The position numbers were made by a program, and so were the translations under genes. A model generated the notes under the pieces. The model saw only the letters and a program-made list of their open reading frames with translations. It did no database searches and was not told where the DNA came from. Below are positions 1-7,051 of a stretch of 22,827 nt of DNA, piece by piece. The DNA comes from Bacteroidota bacterium (GTDB lineage Bacteria > Bacteroidota > Ignavibacteria > Palsa-1295), in contig JANYDV010000141.1 in assembly GCA_025363505.1 (NCBI GenBank), positions 1 through 22,827 of the forward strand. The letters run 5' to 3'. Positions within the stretch are counted from its first letter, which is position 1, and every line of letters starts with the position of its first letter.

Positions 1-695
1 TGAAGATAGTCCCCGATCTCTATGATATTATCTCAGGGCAAGCTCGCACAAGAGAAATTTACGGATTTCCACTGATTGATATTAATCCTGAGATTATGCG
101 ACCTTGGGAAGAAGTGACCAAGCGCATTATGGATATTGTCATCAGTACTGTTATTATCGTTGTAGGGCTGCCGGTCTGGATTGTTGTTGCTCTTGCTGTT
201 GGGCTTTCTTCAAAAGGTCCAATCTTTTATACTCAAGAACGAGTCGGAAAAAATGGTGAGGTATTTGCCATCTATAAATTTCGTTCAATGACCATTGATG
301 CGGAAAAAGACGGACTTCCACAATGGGCACAAAAAAACGATCCGCGAGTCACAACACTTGGTAAGTTTTTGCGTAAGACACACCTCGACGAAGTCCCGCA
401 GTTTTGGAATGTACTCAGTGGTGATATGTCATTGGTCGGTCCGAGACCGGAGCGCGAATATTTTGTACATCAGCTGACAAAAGAATTACCATATTACCGT
501 CGCCGCCTCAAAGTTCGTCCGGGTATTACGGGGTTGTATCAAGCGATGGTGCATAAGTATGATGAAAATATGGATGATGTCCGAAACAAATTGAAGCATG
601 ATCTACTCTATATTGAGTCAATGTCATTTCGGCTCGATCTAAAAATTCTGTTTCGCACGGCATATATGATGGTTAAAGGGAAAGGACAAGCATAA
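1..695 (+). CDS. Polyprenyl-phosphate sugar-1-phosphate transferase (WbaP/WcaJ type), 5' end cut by window
   Basis: The reading frame is open from the left edge (first whole codon at position 3) and ends at TAA 693-695, so the gene starts outside the window. The ATG at 96 is internal: the residues before it, ending in GFPLIDINPE, look like the linker joining the membrane and Rossmann-like N-terminal part to the transferase domain of this family. Counting from that ATG, residues 8-39 form the membrane (re-entrant) helix, YKFRSM with the following DAE carries the acidic catalytic dyad region (about 60-70), LDEVPQ is at 97-102, DMSLVGPRP at 110-118, and RPGITGLYQ at 141-149. The family transfers a sugar-1-phosphate from a nucleotide sugar to undecaprenyl phosphate at the inner membrane, the first committed step in exopolysaccharide, O-antigen or glycoprotein-glycan assembly. 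All catalytic motifs are present, so it should be active. The donor sugar cannot be read from sequence. The next gene begins 3 nt downstream, indicating one operon. Confidence 0.93.
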   Translation, partial: KIVPDLYDIISGQARTREIYGFPLIDINPEIMRPWEEVTKRIMDIVISTVIIVVGLPVWIVVALAVGLSSKGPIFYTQERVGKNGEVFAIYKFRSMTIDAEKDGLPQWAQKNDPRVTTLGKFLRKTHLDEVPQFWNVLSGDMSLVGPRPEREYFVHQLTKELPYYRRRLKVRPGITGLYQAMVHKYDENMDDVRNKLKHDLLYIESMSFRLDLKILFRTAYMMVKGKGQA

Positions 696-698
696 CGA

Positions 699-1847
699 AT
701 GAATAAAACAGTGGATCAGATTGCAAGACCGATACACATGGTAGATGTGATTGGGCAATACAAACGCTACCAAACTGAAATTGATGAAGCGATTATGGAT
801 GTCGTCAAAAGCGGAGCCTATATTAACGGACCCGCTGTCAAACAGTTTGAGAGAAACATGGAATCGTATCTTGGCGTCAAACATGCCATTGCTTGTGCTT
901 CAGGTACTGATGCGTTACAAGTAGCTCTGATGGCGATTGGTATTAAACCCGGAGATGAGATCATCACTTCTCCGTTCACATTTGTCGCAACAACCGAGAC
1001 AATTGCGTTGCTTGGCGGAGTTCCGGTGTATGTTGATATTGATCCCGTGACATTCAATATTAATGTTGAACGCATCGCCGAACGAATCACCTCTCGTACT
1101 AAAGCGATATTACCGGTACATATTTTTGGGCAACCGTCAAATATGAATCGCATTATGGAAATTGCTAAGGCAAACAACATTTTCGTGATAGAAGATGCTG
1201 CACAAGCTGTCGGAGCAAAATGGAATAATCAAAAAGCTTGTACGTTTGGAGATATCAGCTGTATCTCATTCTATCCGTCAAAAAATCTTGGAGCTTTTGG
1301 TGATGCCGGAATGATTACCAGTGACAATGATGAACTCGCCACCATTATTCGTTCGATCTGTAATCACGGAGCTTCAGTCACATACAATCACGATAGATTA
1401 GGAGTGAATTCACGTTTGGATTCGATACAAGCGACTATTCTTGATGTGAAGTTACAATATCTTGATCAGTGGAATGCTCGTCGTCGCGAAGTGGCAAATA
1501 TATATTCATCACTATTCGCACCGTATGCTGATTTAATAACCACTCCGGTTACTGATCCGAGTGCGACACATATTTGGCATCAATATTCAATTCTCCTCAA
1601 GAACAATCGTGATGAGGTGATGACGGCACTCAAACTTCAAGGCATTCCGACAAATATTTATTATCCGATCCCGCTTCATTTGCAGCCGGCATATTCATCT
1701 CACGGCTCGAAGCAAGGCGATTATCCGCATTCTGAAAACACTTCTGCGCATATTCTTGCACTTCCGATGCATTCGGAGCTCAGTGATGATGATGTACATT
1801 ATATCGCAGATCATATCATTCAAACGGTCAACGAACTATGTCACTAA
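699..1847 (+). CDS. DegT/DnrJ/EryC1/StrS-family PLP-dependent sugar aminotransferase
   Basis: This 382-residue protein has the normal length for the family, which transfers an amino group to the keto group of a nucleotide-linked sugar. Visible features are GTDAL at 69-73 (PLP phosphate binding), EDAAQAVGA starting at 165 with Asp166 for the pyridine nitrogen, and the PLP-Schiff-base lysine Lys195 in SFYPSKNLGAFGD. The stretch PVHIFGQP (139-146) is typical of the family. The best-known relatives with this profile make 3- or 4-amino sugars (WbpE/WecE-like), but the exact substrate cannot be decided. The ATG at 699 lies 3 nt after the previous stop; a second Met at residue 14 (MVDVIGQYKR) is also a plausible start because family similarity begins near there. 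The 3' end overlaps the next gene by 10 nt. The job inferred from context is supplying an amino-sugar nucleotide for the glycan begun by the upstream transferase. Confidence 0.93.
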   Translation: MNKTVDQIARPIHMVDVIGQYKRYQTEIDEAIMDVVKSGAYINGPAVKQFERNMESYLGVKHAIACASGTDALQVALMAIGIKPGDEIITSPFTFVATTETIALLGGVPVYVDIDPVTFNINVERIAERITSRTKAILPVHIFGQPSNMNRIMEIAKANNIFVIEDAAQAVGAKWNNQKACTFGDISCISFYPSKNLGAFGDAGMITSDNDELATIIRSICNHGASVTYNHDRLGVNSRLDSIQATILDVKLQYLDQWNARRREVANIYSSLFAPYADLITTPVTDPSATHIWHQYSILLKNNRDEVMTALKLQGIPTNIYYPIPLHLQPAYSSHGSKQGDYPHSENTSAHILALPMHSELSDDDVHYIADHIIQTVNELCH

Positions 1848-2587
1848 CCCGAGCATTAATTATCATTCCGACTTACAACGAAATCGACAACGTCGAGAAT
1901 ATCGTTCGTGCAGTGTTGGAACAGGAAAAAAATACACCTGAAGTACAACTGTCAGTCTTGATCGTCGATGATAACTCGCCGGACGGAACGGCTTCGGTCG
2001 TAAAAAGACTTCAGGAAGATCCGATATTCGGACCTGAGCGAATACATTTGCTTTCACGCCCGGGTAAGTTGGGGCTTGGAACAGCGTATGTCGAAGGTTT
2101 TCGATATGGTCTATCCCACACGTTCGATTATATTTTTGAAATGGATGCCGATTTCTCGCACGACCCGGAAGAGATTCCAAACTTTCTGCGCGAGATAAAA
2201 TTGTATGATGTCGTACTTGGCTCCAGATATATTACCGGTGCGAATGTTGCTAATTGGCCACTGAGACGGCTGTTGCTTTCGTATTATGCAAATAAATATG
2301 CTCGTATTGTTACCGGCTTGAAAGTCTATGATACTACGGGGGGGTTTAAGTGTTTTCGCCGTGAAGTGCTTGCGGCTATTGATCTTAATAGTATTCATTC
2401 TAATGGATACGCATTTCAGATTGAAATGAATTTTAGAGCTTGGCGCAAAAAATTTCGCATTAAAGAGATACCAATCGTTTTTGTTGATCGTCGTGCCGGC
2501 ACCAGCAAGATGAACAAATCAATCGTTCGCGAAGCAGTATTGTTGGTATGGAAATTAAAACTCAAAACAATTTCGGGCGAATTATAA
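1838..2587 (+). CDS. Polyprenol monophosphomannose synthase-like glycosyltransferase (GT2, Dpm1 type)
   Basis: This 249-residue GT2 enzyme lacks the C-terminal membrane helices seen in some relatives, like the soluble Ppm1/Dpm1 form. Motifs in order are IIPTYNEIDN at the N-terminus, VDDNSPDGT (nucleotide binding), EMDADFSHDPEEIP (metal-binding DAD plus SHDPE), LGSRY, TTGGFKCFRREVL, QIEMNF, and EIPIVFVDRRAGTSKM. This set is characteristic of dolichyl/polyprenyl-phosphate mannose synthases, which move mannose from GDP-mannose to a polyprenyl phosphate on the cytoplasmic face. Some bacterial homologues use glucose or other sugars, so the sugar is uncertain. The start codon overlaps the end of the aminotransferase gene by 10 nt, implying coupled translation. 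A run of seven G (2338-2344) encodes Gly-Gly in TTGGFK. Confidence 0.9.
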   Translation: MSLTRALIIIPTYNEIDNVENIVRAVLEQEKNTPEVQLSVLIVDDNSPDGTASVVKRLQEDPIFGPERIHLLSRPGKLGLGTAYVEGFRYGLSHTFDYIFEMDADFSHDPEEIPNFLREIKLYDVVLGSRYITGANVANWPLRRLLLSYYANKYARIVTGLKVYDTTGGFKCFRREVLAAIDLNSIHSNGYAFQIEMNFRAWRKKFRIKEIPIVFVDRRAGTSKMNKSIVREAVLLVWKLKLKTISGEL

Positions 2588-2609
2588 TCTTCATTACTAT
2601 CAACCGGTA

Positions 2610-4634
2610 GTGGACATTTCTATCATCATCGTCAATTACAACGTGCGCGAGTTTCTTCGCGGCGCGCTTGAAAGTGTGCGCCGTTCGCTTGCCGGCGGTG
2701 GATTGACGGGTGAAGTATTTGTAGTTGATAATGCTTCTCGTGATGGGAGTGTCGATATGGTCAGGACTTCGTTCGAGGAAGTCAAGTGTATTTCACTCGA
2801 ACAAAATCTCGGCTTCGGAAAAGCAAACAATGTTGCGATGCGCGAAGCAACCGGCGATTATATACTTATTCTCAATCCGGATACAATCCTTGGTGAAGAT
2901 ACCCTTCGTGTGATGGTTGATTTTATGCGAATGCATCCAAATGCCGGTTTATCAGGATGCAAGCTCTTGAATGCTGATGGTTCATTTCAAGTTTCTTGTC
3001 GTCGTGGGTTTCCTACACCTTGGGCAAGTTTTACAAAGCTGTTTGGATTGTCCTCGTTCTTTCCGAATTCGCCTCGCTTCGCGCAATACAACCTGACTTA
3101 TTTACCTGTCGATGACACCTATGAAATTGATGCCTTAGCGGGTGCTTTTATGCTGATGTCTCGCACTGCCTATAAGACAGTGGGTGGTTTTGACGAAGAA
3201 TTCTTTATGTATGGCGAAGATCTTGATCTTTCTTTCCGTGTAAAGAAAGCAGGCTTCGGAGTATTTTATGTTCACTCGACATCGACTGTGCATTTTAAAG
3301 GAGAGTCCACTCGTCGAAGTGCTATCAATGAGATAAAAGTTTTTTACGAGGCTATGCATATCTTTGTGCATAAGCATTACGGCTCAAACCCGCTTTTTAC
3401 GATATTACTTCGGTTGGGCATCAGTCTTCGTTCGCTTGTTGCATTAGTGAAAAAACATCGTGGTGCCTTGGTGCTGGCATTTGGCGATTTGATACTTACA
3501 ATGCTTACGGTGCTTGCGGTGAGTAAGTATCTATTGGGAGCATGGTTTGGGTTGCCGTCAATCGATTATCCTTGGGCATTGATCGTACCGGCATTTCTTG
3601 TGCTTTTTGTGTTAATGCTCGTCGGCTCTTACTCTCAAGGCGAACGGCGCAAAGCAAAGCCGGTGGTAGTGGCGATGCCTGCGGCACTAATTATGCTTTC
3701 GTCGATCACGTTTTTCTTTAAGGAAATCCCATCGAGTCGAACTTTGCTATTATTGATGACCGGATCGTGGTCGTTGGCAATGATCTTCTTTCGCTATTTG
3801 CTTCGTGGTGCTGATCGTGTTCGTTATGGTGGCGAGGGCACGGCACAACCGATGCTTCGCAATACACTGATCGCGGGGACCGGAGCTGAGTCCGAACGCA
3901 TCGCTACGCTTTTACTTTCATCCGGTTTTGTCCGTCGCTATCGTTTAGTCGGTTTTGTTGCTTCCGATCTCTCGCGTATTGGTCAAGAAGTAGTGGCAGG
4001 TATTCCGGTCAAAGGAGATCTTGCGATGCTTGCAAGAATTATTCGTGAAGAAAAAATCTCTCAGGTCATCTTTCCCGCAGATGCTTTTTCGTATTCAGAT
4101 ATGTTAATAGCAATGCAAGCCGTTTCGGGCGATGAGTTGACGGCAGAAGTAAGTTTTAACGTCGTTCCTCAAGCAAGTGATGTATTGCTTTCACGATCGA
4201 AGATTGAATTGATCCGTCCGGCAGAAAGTCCGGAGTCGCTCGCCTTAATGCCACTTGAATATAATATTCAACGAATGAGTCATCGAGTGGCAAAACGGAT
4301 TCTCGATATTTTTGGTAGTGTTGTCGCATTTCCTTTAGTATGGCTGGGGTCAGTAGTATTTCGTAAAGCCGGCTTACGAAAATTGTCCGCTAATTTGGGT
4401 ACTGTTTTTATGGGGAAACAGTCTTTAGTCGGCATCAAATCAACCGGCTCCCATGACCGCCGATATGCCAAAATCGGGCTTGTAAGCCTCTCGGACGTCA
4501 CTTCCGGACCCGTTTCGGGCTTGCTCAGAAATGAGGACATTGACCAAATGAATCTCTATTATGCTCGTCATCACACAATCGGTATGGACATCGAGATATT
4601 ATTAAGAAAATTGTTTACGAACAAAACGGTCTAA
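2610..4634 (+). CDS. GT2 glycosyltransferase fused to a catalytically degenerate WcaJ/WbaP-like phosphoglycosyl transferase
   Basis: This 674-residue protein starts at GTG 2610, 22 nt after the previous stop. Residues 1-265 are a rhamnosyltransferase-like GT2 domain: IIIVNYNVREFL at the N-terminus, VVDNASRDGS (38-47), LGFGKANN (67-74), LNPDT (88-92), AGAFMLMSR (177-185), and GGFDEEFFMYGEDLDLSFR (192-210). Four hydrophobic helices follow (about 285-305, 321-341, 352-370, 378-398), then a Rossmann-like CoA_binding_3 domain (about 416-520: LIAGTGAESERI, VAGIPVKGD, ISQVIFP). The end (557-670) matches a phosphoglycosyl transferase only in outline: HRVAKRILDIFGS membrane helix, LRK near 589, SLVG at 605-608, and a C-terminal segment resembling NLYYxxHxxxxMDIEILLRKL. 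The stretch that should hold the KFRSM/acidic dyad and LDELPQ is missing or replaced. Inference: an active second-sugar transferase tethered to an inactive copy of the initiating enzyme. It is probably in the inner membrane. Confidence 0.85.
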   Translation: MDISIIIVNYNVREFLRGALESVRRSLAGGGLTGEVFVVDNASRDGSVDMVRTSFEEVKCISLEQNLGFGKANNVAMREATGDYILILNPDTILGEDTLRVMVDFMRMHPNAGLSGCKLLNADGSFQVSCRRGFPTPWASFTKLFGLSSFFPNSPRFAQYNLTYLPVDDTYEIDALAGAFMLMSRTAYKTVGGFDEEFFMYGEDLDLSFRVKKAGFGVFYVHSTSTVHFKGESTRRSAINEIKVFYEAMHIFVHKHYGSNPLFTILLRLGISLRSLVALVKKHRGALVLAFGDLILTMLTVLAVSKYLLGAWFGLPSIDYPWALIVPAFLVLFVLMLVGSYSQGERRKAKPVVVAMPAALIMLSSITFFFKEIPSSRTLLLLMTGSWSLAMIFFRYLLRGADRVRYGGEGTAQPMLRNTLIAGTGAESERIATLLLSSGFVRRYRLVGFVASDLSRIGQEVVAGIPVKGDLAMLARIIREEKISQVIFPADAFSYSDMLIAMQAVSGDELTAEVSFNVVPQASDVLLSRSKIELIRPAESPESLALMPLEYNIQRMSHRVAKRILDIFGSVVAFPLVWLGSVVFRKAGLRKLSANLGTVFMGKQSLVGIKSTGSHDRRYAKIGLVSLSDVTSGPVSGLLRNEDIDQMNLYYARHHTIGMDIEILLRKLFTNKTV

Positions 4635-4642
4635 GGTGTGTT

Positions 4643-5368
4643 GTGTTTGTGTTCACTTTCACTCAAAAAATGACTATGCAACTACGCTCATTCATTCTAT
4701 TGGTAATGTTGGCATTATGCCCGACATTGGTATTTGCGCAACGGACAATCACTGTGATGGGTGGTGGACATGCCGACGCAAAACCCGACTATGCTACAGT
4801 TACAATGATGCTTTCAGCACAGGACATCACAGCGCAGGGGGTATTCGATAAAACAAGTGAAAATACGACTCGCTTGTTAAAGTCATTTGCCGATGCAGGC
4901 ATTGCTGCATCGGATATCGAGCAACAAGGCGTGGCTCTGAACCCAAGTTATGATTATTCCGGCGGGGGCGGAGCGCCTCCTCGTTTAGCAGGGTACCACG
5001 TTATGAGTACCTATATTATAAAAGTCCGAAATCTGAAACAACTTCCGAAAGTTATTGATCTTGGTACGCTTGCCGGAGCATCGAACGTTGCCCTCTCAGG
5101 CTATGGTGCTGCCAACAGTGATCAGTTAGAAGAAAGTGCTACAAAAAAAGCACTTGGCGAAGCGCGCGAAAAAGCAGAAAGACTTGCAGAACAAATGGGC
5201 GGAAAACTGGGCGAAATACTTTCTATTACGGATGCTGAAGCCACAGGTGGTGCAAATATGAGCGGTGGACGCGAAGAAGAAGAGCATCGCGGGATGATCG
5301 TTGCAGGTTCGAACTCGCAGAAGATCAGTAAATCTGTTGAGCTGAAAGTCACATTCTCGATAAAGTAA
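4643..5368 (+). CDS. SIMPL-domain (DUF541) secreted protein
   Basis: This 241-residue protein has an N-terminal signal sequence ending in LCPTLVFA before QRTITVMGGG, then a SIMPL/DUF541 domain over the rest of its length. Family signs are the opening strand TITVMGGGHADAKPDYATVTM, repeated amphipathic segments (LLKSFADAGIAASDIEQQGVALNPSYDY), YHVMSTYIIKVRNLKQLPKVIDLG, and the helix ALGEAREKAERLAEQMGGKLGEI. SIMPL proteins are periplasmic or outer-membrane proteins forming oligomers; the relatives have been linked to oxidative-stress protection, but the molecular role is unsettled. GTG 4643 has an AAGG 6 nt upstream. In-frame ATGs at 4670 and 4676 would give a more typical, shorter signal peptide, so the start is uncertain by up to 11 residues. 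The gene lies 8 nt after the glycosyltransferase gene and 17 nt before accA. Confidence 0.85.
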   Translation: MFVFTFTQKMTMQLRSFILLVMLALCPTLVFAQRTITVMGGGHADAKPDYATVTMMLSAQDITAQGVFDKTSENTTRLLKSFADAGIAASDIEQQGVALNPSYDYSGGGGAPPRLAGYHVMSTYIIKVRNLKQLPKVIDLGTLAGASNVALSGYGAANSDQLEESATKKALGEAREKAERLAEQMGGKLGEILSITDAEATGGANMSGGREEEEHRGMIVAGSNSQKISKSVELKVTFSIK

Positions 5369-5385
5369 GTAGGACAACGTTTTTT

Positions 5386-6354
5386 ATGGCGGCAACTGCA
5401 CTGGAATTTGAAAAACCAATTACCGATCTTGAGGCAAAGATCGAAGAGATGCGCTCGCTTGGCGAATCAGTGGATCTTTCAGAAGAGATTCTCATGATGG
5501 AGCAAAAAGTCGAAGTGCTTCGTCAGGAAATATTTGAAAATCTTACAAGATGGCAACGTGTACAGCTTGCGCGACATCCCGAACGTCCTTACACATTGGA
5601 CTATGTGAACACCTTGACACCGGATTTTACCGAGCTCCATGGTGATCGTGGCGTTCATGATGATCCGGCTATCGTGGGCGGGTTTGGTACAATCGAGGGT
5701 ATCGGCAGTGTGCTATTCGTGGGGCATCAAAAGGGACGAGACACCAAACAGAACGTCTATCGCAATTTCGGAATGCCAAATCCGGAGGGCTATCGTAAAG
5801 CATTACGTCTCTTTAAATTAGCTGAAAAATTTCGCCGCCCGGTCATTTGTCTTCTCGATACGCCCGGCGCCTTCCCCGGCCTTGAAGCCGAAGAGCGCGG
5901 ACAAGCCGAAGCGATTGCCAGAAATCTCTTCGAAATGTCAAAGCTCGAAGTACCAATTATTATCGTAGTCATTGGCGAAGGCGCATCAGGTGGCGCACTT
6001 GGTATTGGTGTTGGTGATCGAGTCCTAATGCTCGAAAACTCTTGGTATTCAGTTATCTCACCTGAGTCTTGCTCGTCGATCTTGTGGCGCAGTTGGGGCT
6101 TTAAGGAGCAAGCGGCTGAAGCATTGAAGCTGACTGCACCCGACTTACTTTCGATTGGTGTCATTGATCGTATCGTCCCCGAGCCACTGGGTGGTGCTCA
6201 CCGCGACCCCGATCAAATGTTTGCGACACTTCGTGATGTGCTCGTCGAAGAGATCACCGCACTCCGAACGACTGAGGAGTTTGAGCACGGTAAAGCATTA
6301 GAACGACGCGTAAAAAAATTCTCGAAGATGGGATATTGGAAAGACGAAAATTAA
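5386..6354 (+). CDS. accA: Acetyl-CoA carboxylase carboxyltransferase subunit alpha
   Basis: This 322-residue protein is full length for AccA. Together with AccD it moves the carboxyl group from carboxybiotin-BCCP to acetyl-CoA, giving malonyl-CoA for fatty acid synthesis in the cytoplasm. The N-terminal coiled region (FEKPITDLEAKIEEMR, 8-23) and LARHPERPYTLDYV (61-74) are characteristic of AccA. The crotonase-fold core shows GHQKGRDT (113-120), NFGMPNPEGYRKALRL (127-142), LLDTPGAFPGLEAEERGQ (156-173), the oxyanion-forming GEGASGGALGIGVGD (197-211) and SVISPESCSSILW (222-234). accD is not in the window. The neighbouring thioesterase gene also acts on acyl-CoA, but I would not infer a joint pathway from that alone. 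No strong ribosome-binding site is visible; GGAC lies about 13 nt before the ATG. Confidence 0.98.
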   Translation: MAATALEFEKPITDLEAKIEEMRSLGESVDLSEEILMMEQKVEVLRQEIFENLTRWQRVQLARHPERPYTLDYVNTLTPDFTELHGDRGVHDDPAIVGGFGTIEGIGSVLFVGHQKGRDTKQNVYRNFGMPNPEGYRKALRLFKLAEKFRRPVICLLDTPGAFPGLEAEERGQAEAIARNLFEMSKLEVPIIIVVIGEGASGGALGIGVGDRVLMLENSWYSVISPESCSSILWRSWGFKEQAAEALKLTAPDLLSIGVIDRIVPEPLGGAHRDPDQMFATLRDVLVEEITALRTTEEFEHGKALERRVKKFSKMGYWKDEN

Positions 6355-6375
6355 ATTGTAGTTTTTCTTTTATTT

Positions 6376-6777
6376 ATGATGCACACCACCCGACTGCGAG
6401 TACGATATGCCGATACCGACAAAATGGGTATTGTTTATTATGCAAAGTATCTCGAATATTTTGAGGTTGCACGAACAGAATTATTGAGGAATCTCGGCTT
6501 GCCGTATCGAGTACTTGAAGAACAAGGTTTTGCGCTTCCGGTTGCCAATGCTTCGGTCACCTATTTCAAAGGGGCACTCTATGATGATGAACTTCTCGTT
6601 ACTGCTACCATTACACCCAATAATTCACCAAGATTGGAAATCAGTTATAGTATTGTTCGTTCGGATGATAATACATTGATTGCCGAAGGAACAACGACCC
6701 TTGTGTTTACTGATGGGAAGAGCGGCAAACCTGTTCGTCCGCCAAAGAGTTACCTGGATGCAATTTCTTGGAAGTAA
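6376..6777 (+). CDS. YbgC/FcbC-type acyl-CoA thioesterase (4HBT hotdog fold)
   Basis: This 133-residue single hotdog-domain protein has the usual family length. The signature RVRYADTDKMGIVYYAKYLEYFEVARTELL starts at residue 8 and includes the catalytic Asp (Asp15 in DTDKMG). The second half, LLVTATITPNNSPRLEISYSI and ATTTLVFTD-like strands followed by GKPVRPP, closes the fold. The enzymes cleave short- to medium-chain or aromatic acyl-CoA thioesters; the YbgC branch in many bacteria is linked to the Tol-Pal system, but no tol or pal gene lies in this window. Two adjacent ATG codons (6376 and 6379) could each be the start. The gene lies 21 nt after accA on the same strand. Confidence 0.93.
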   Translation: MMHTTRLRVRYADTDKMGIVYYAKYLEYFEVARTELLRNLGLPYRVLEEQGFALPVANASVTYFKGALYDDELLVTATITPNNSPRLEISYSIVRSDDNTLIAEGTTTLVFTDGKSGKPVRPPKSYLDAISWK

Positions 6778-6835
6778 GGGGTTTGTGAATGTTAACGGTT
6801 TTGAGAATGTTATAAAGTTTATTACAATATAATTT

Positions 6836-7036
6836 ATGGAAATCGCAGGAAAAGAATATGAGATATTGGTTCGTAGACGAGGTGAAACGGGGTATTCAGC
6901 GTTTTGCCCACAATTAGAGCTTATTGTCAATGGTACGGCACATCAACAAGTGGAAGAGAAAATGAAGCTGTTGATCGTCGAAGCGGTAGCGAAAGAACAA
7001 GGTAGCTCCGTCACCTCCGAGAAGCCAACACCCTAA
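6836..7036 (+). CDS. Small orphan HicB-fold protein
   Basis: This 66-residue protein resembles the N-terminal, partly degraded RNase-H-like domain of HicB antitoxins: YEILVRRRGETGYSAFCPQL (8-27) corresponds to the HicB strand pair ending in the C/YPEL turn, followed by a G/T-led helix (NGTAHQQVEEKMKLLIVEAV, 32-51). There is no C-terminal DNA-binding helix-turn-helix or ribbon-helix-helix and no HicA toxin gene next to it, so a toxin-antitoxin role is not supported. It sits 58 nt after the thioesterase gene and 15 nt before priA, on the same strand. The region just upstream is AT-rich and may hold a promoter, but no clear TAnnTTTG box is seen. Function unknown. Confidence 0.7.
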   Translation: MEIAGKEYEILVRRRGETGYSAFCPQLELIVNGTAHQQVEEKMKLLIVEAVAKEQGSSVTSEKPTP

Positions 7037-7051
7037 CGCGCTGCGCCGCGA

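Noticed and set aside
6836..7036. HicAB toxin-antitoxin pair
   Set aside because: No HicA-like small basic protein is next to the HicB-like gene; its neighbours are a thioesterase gene and priA.
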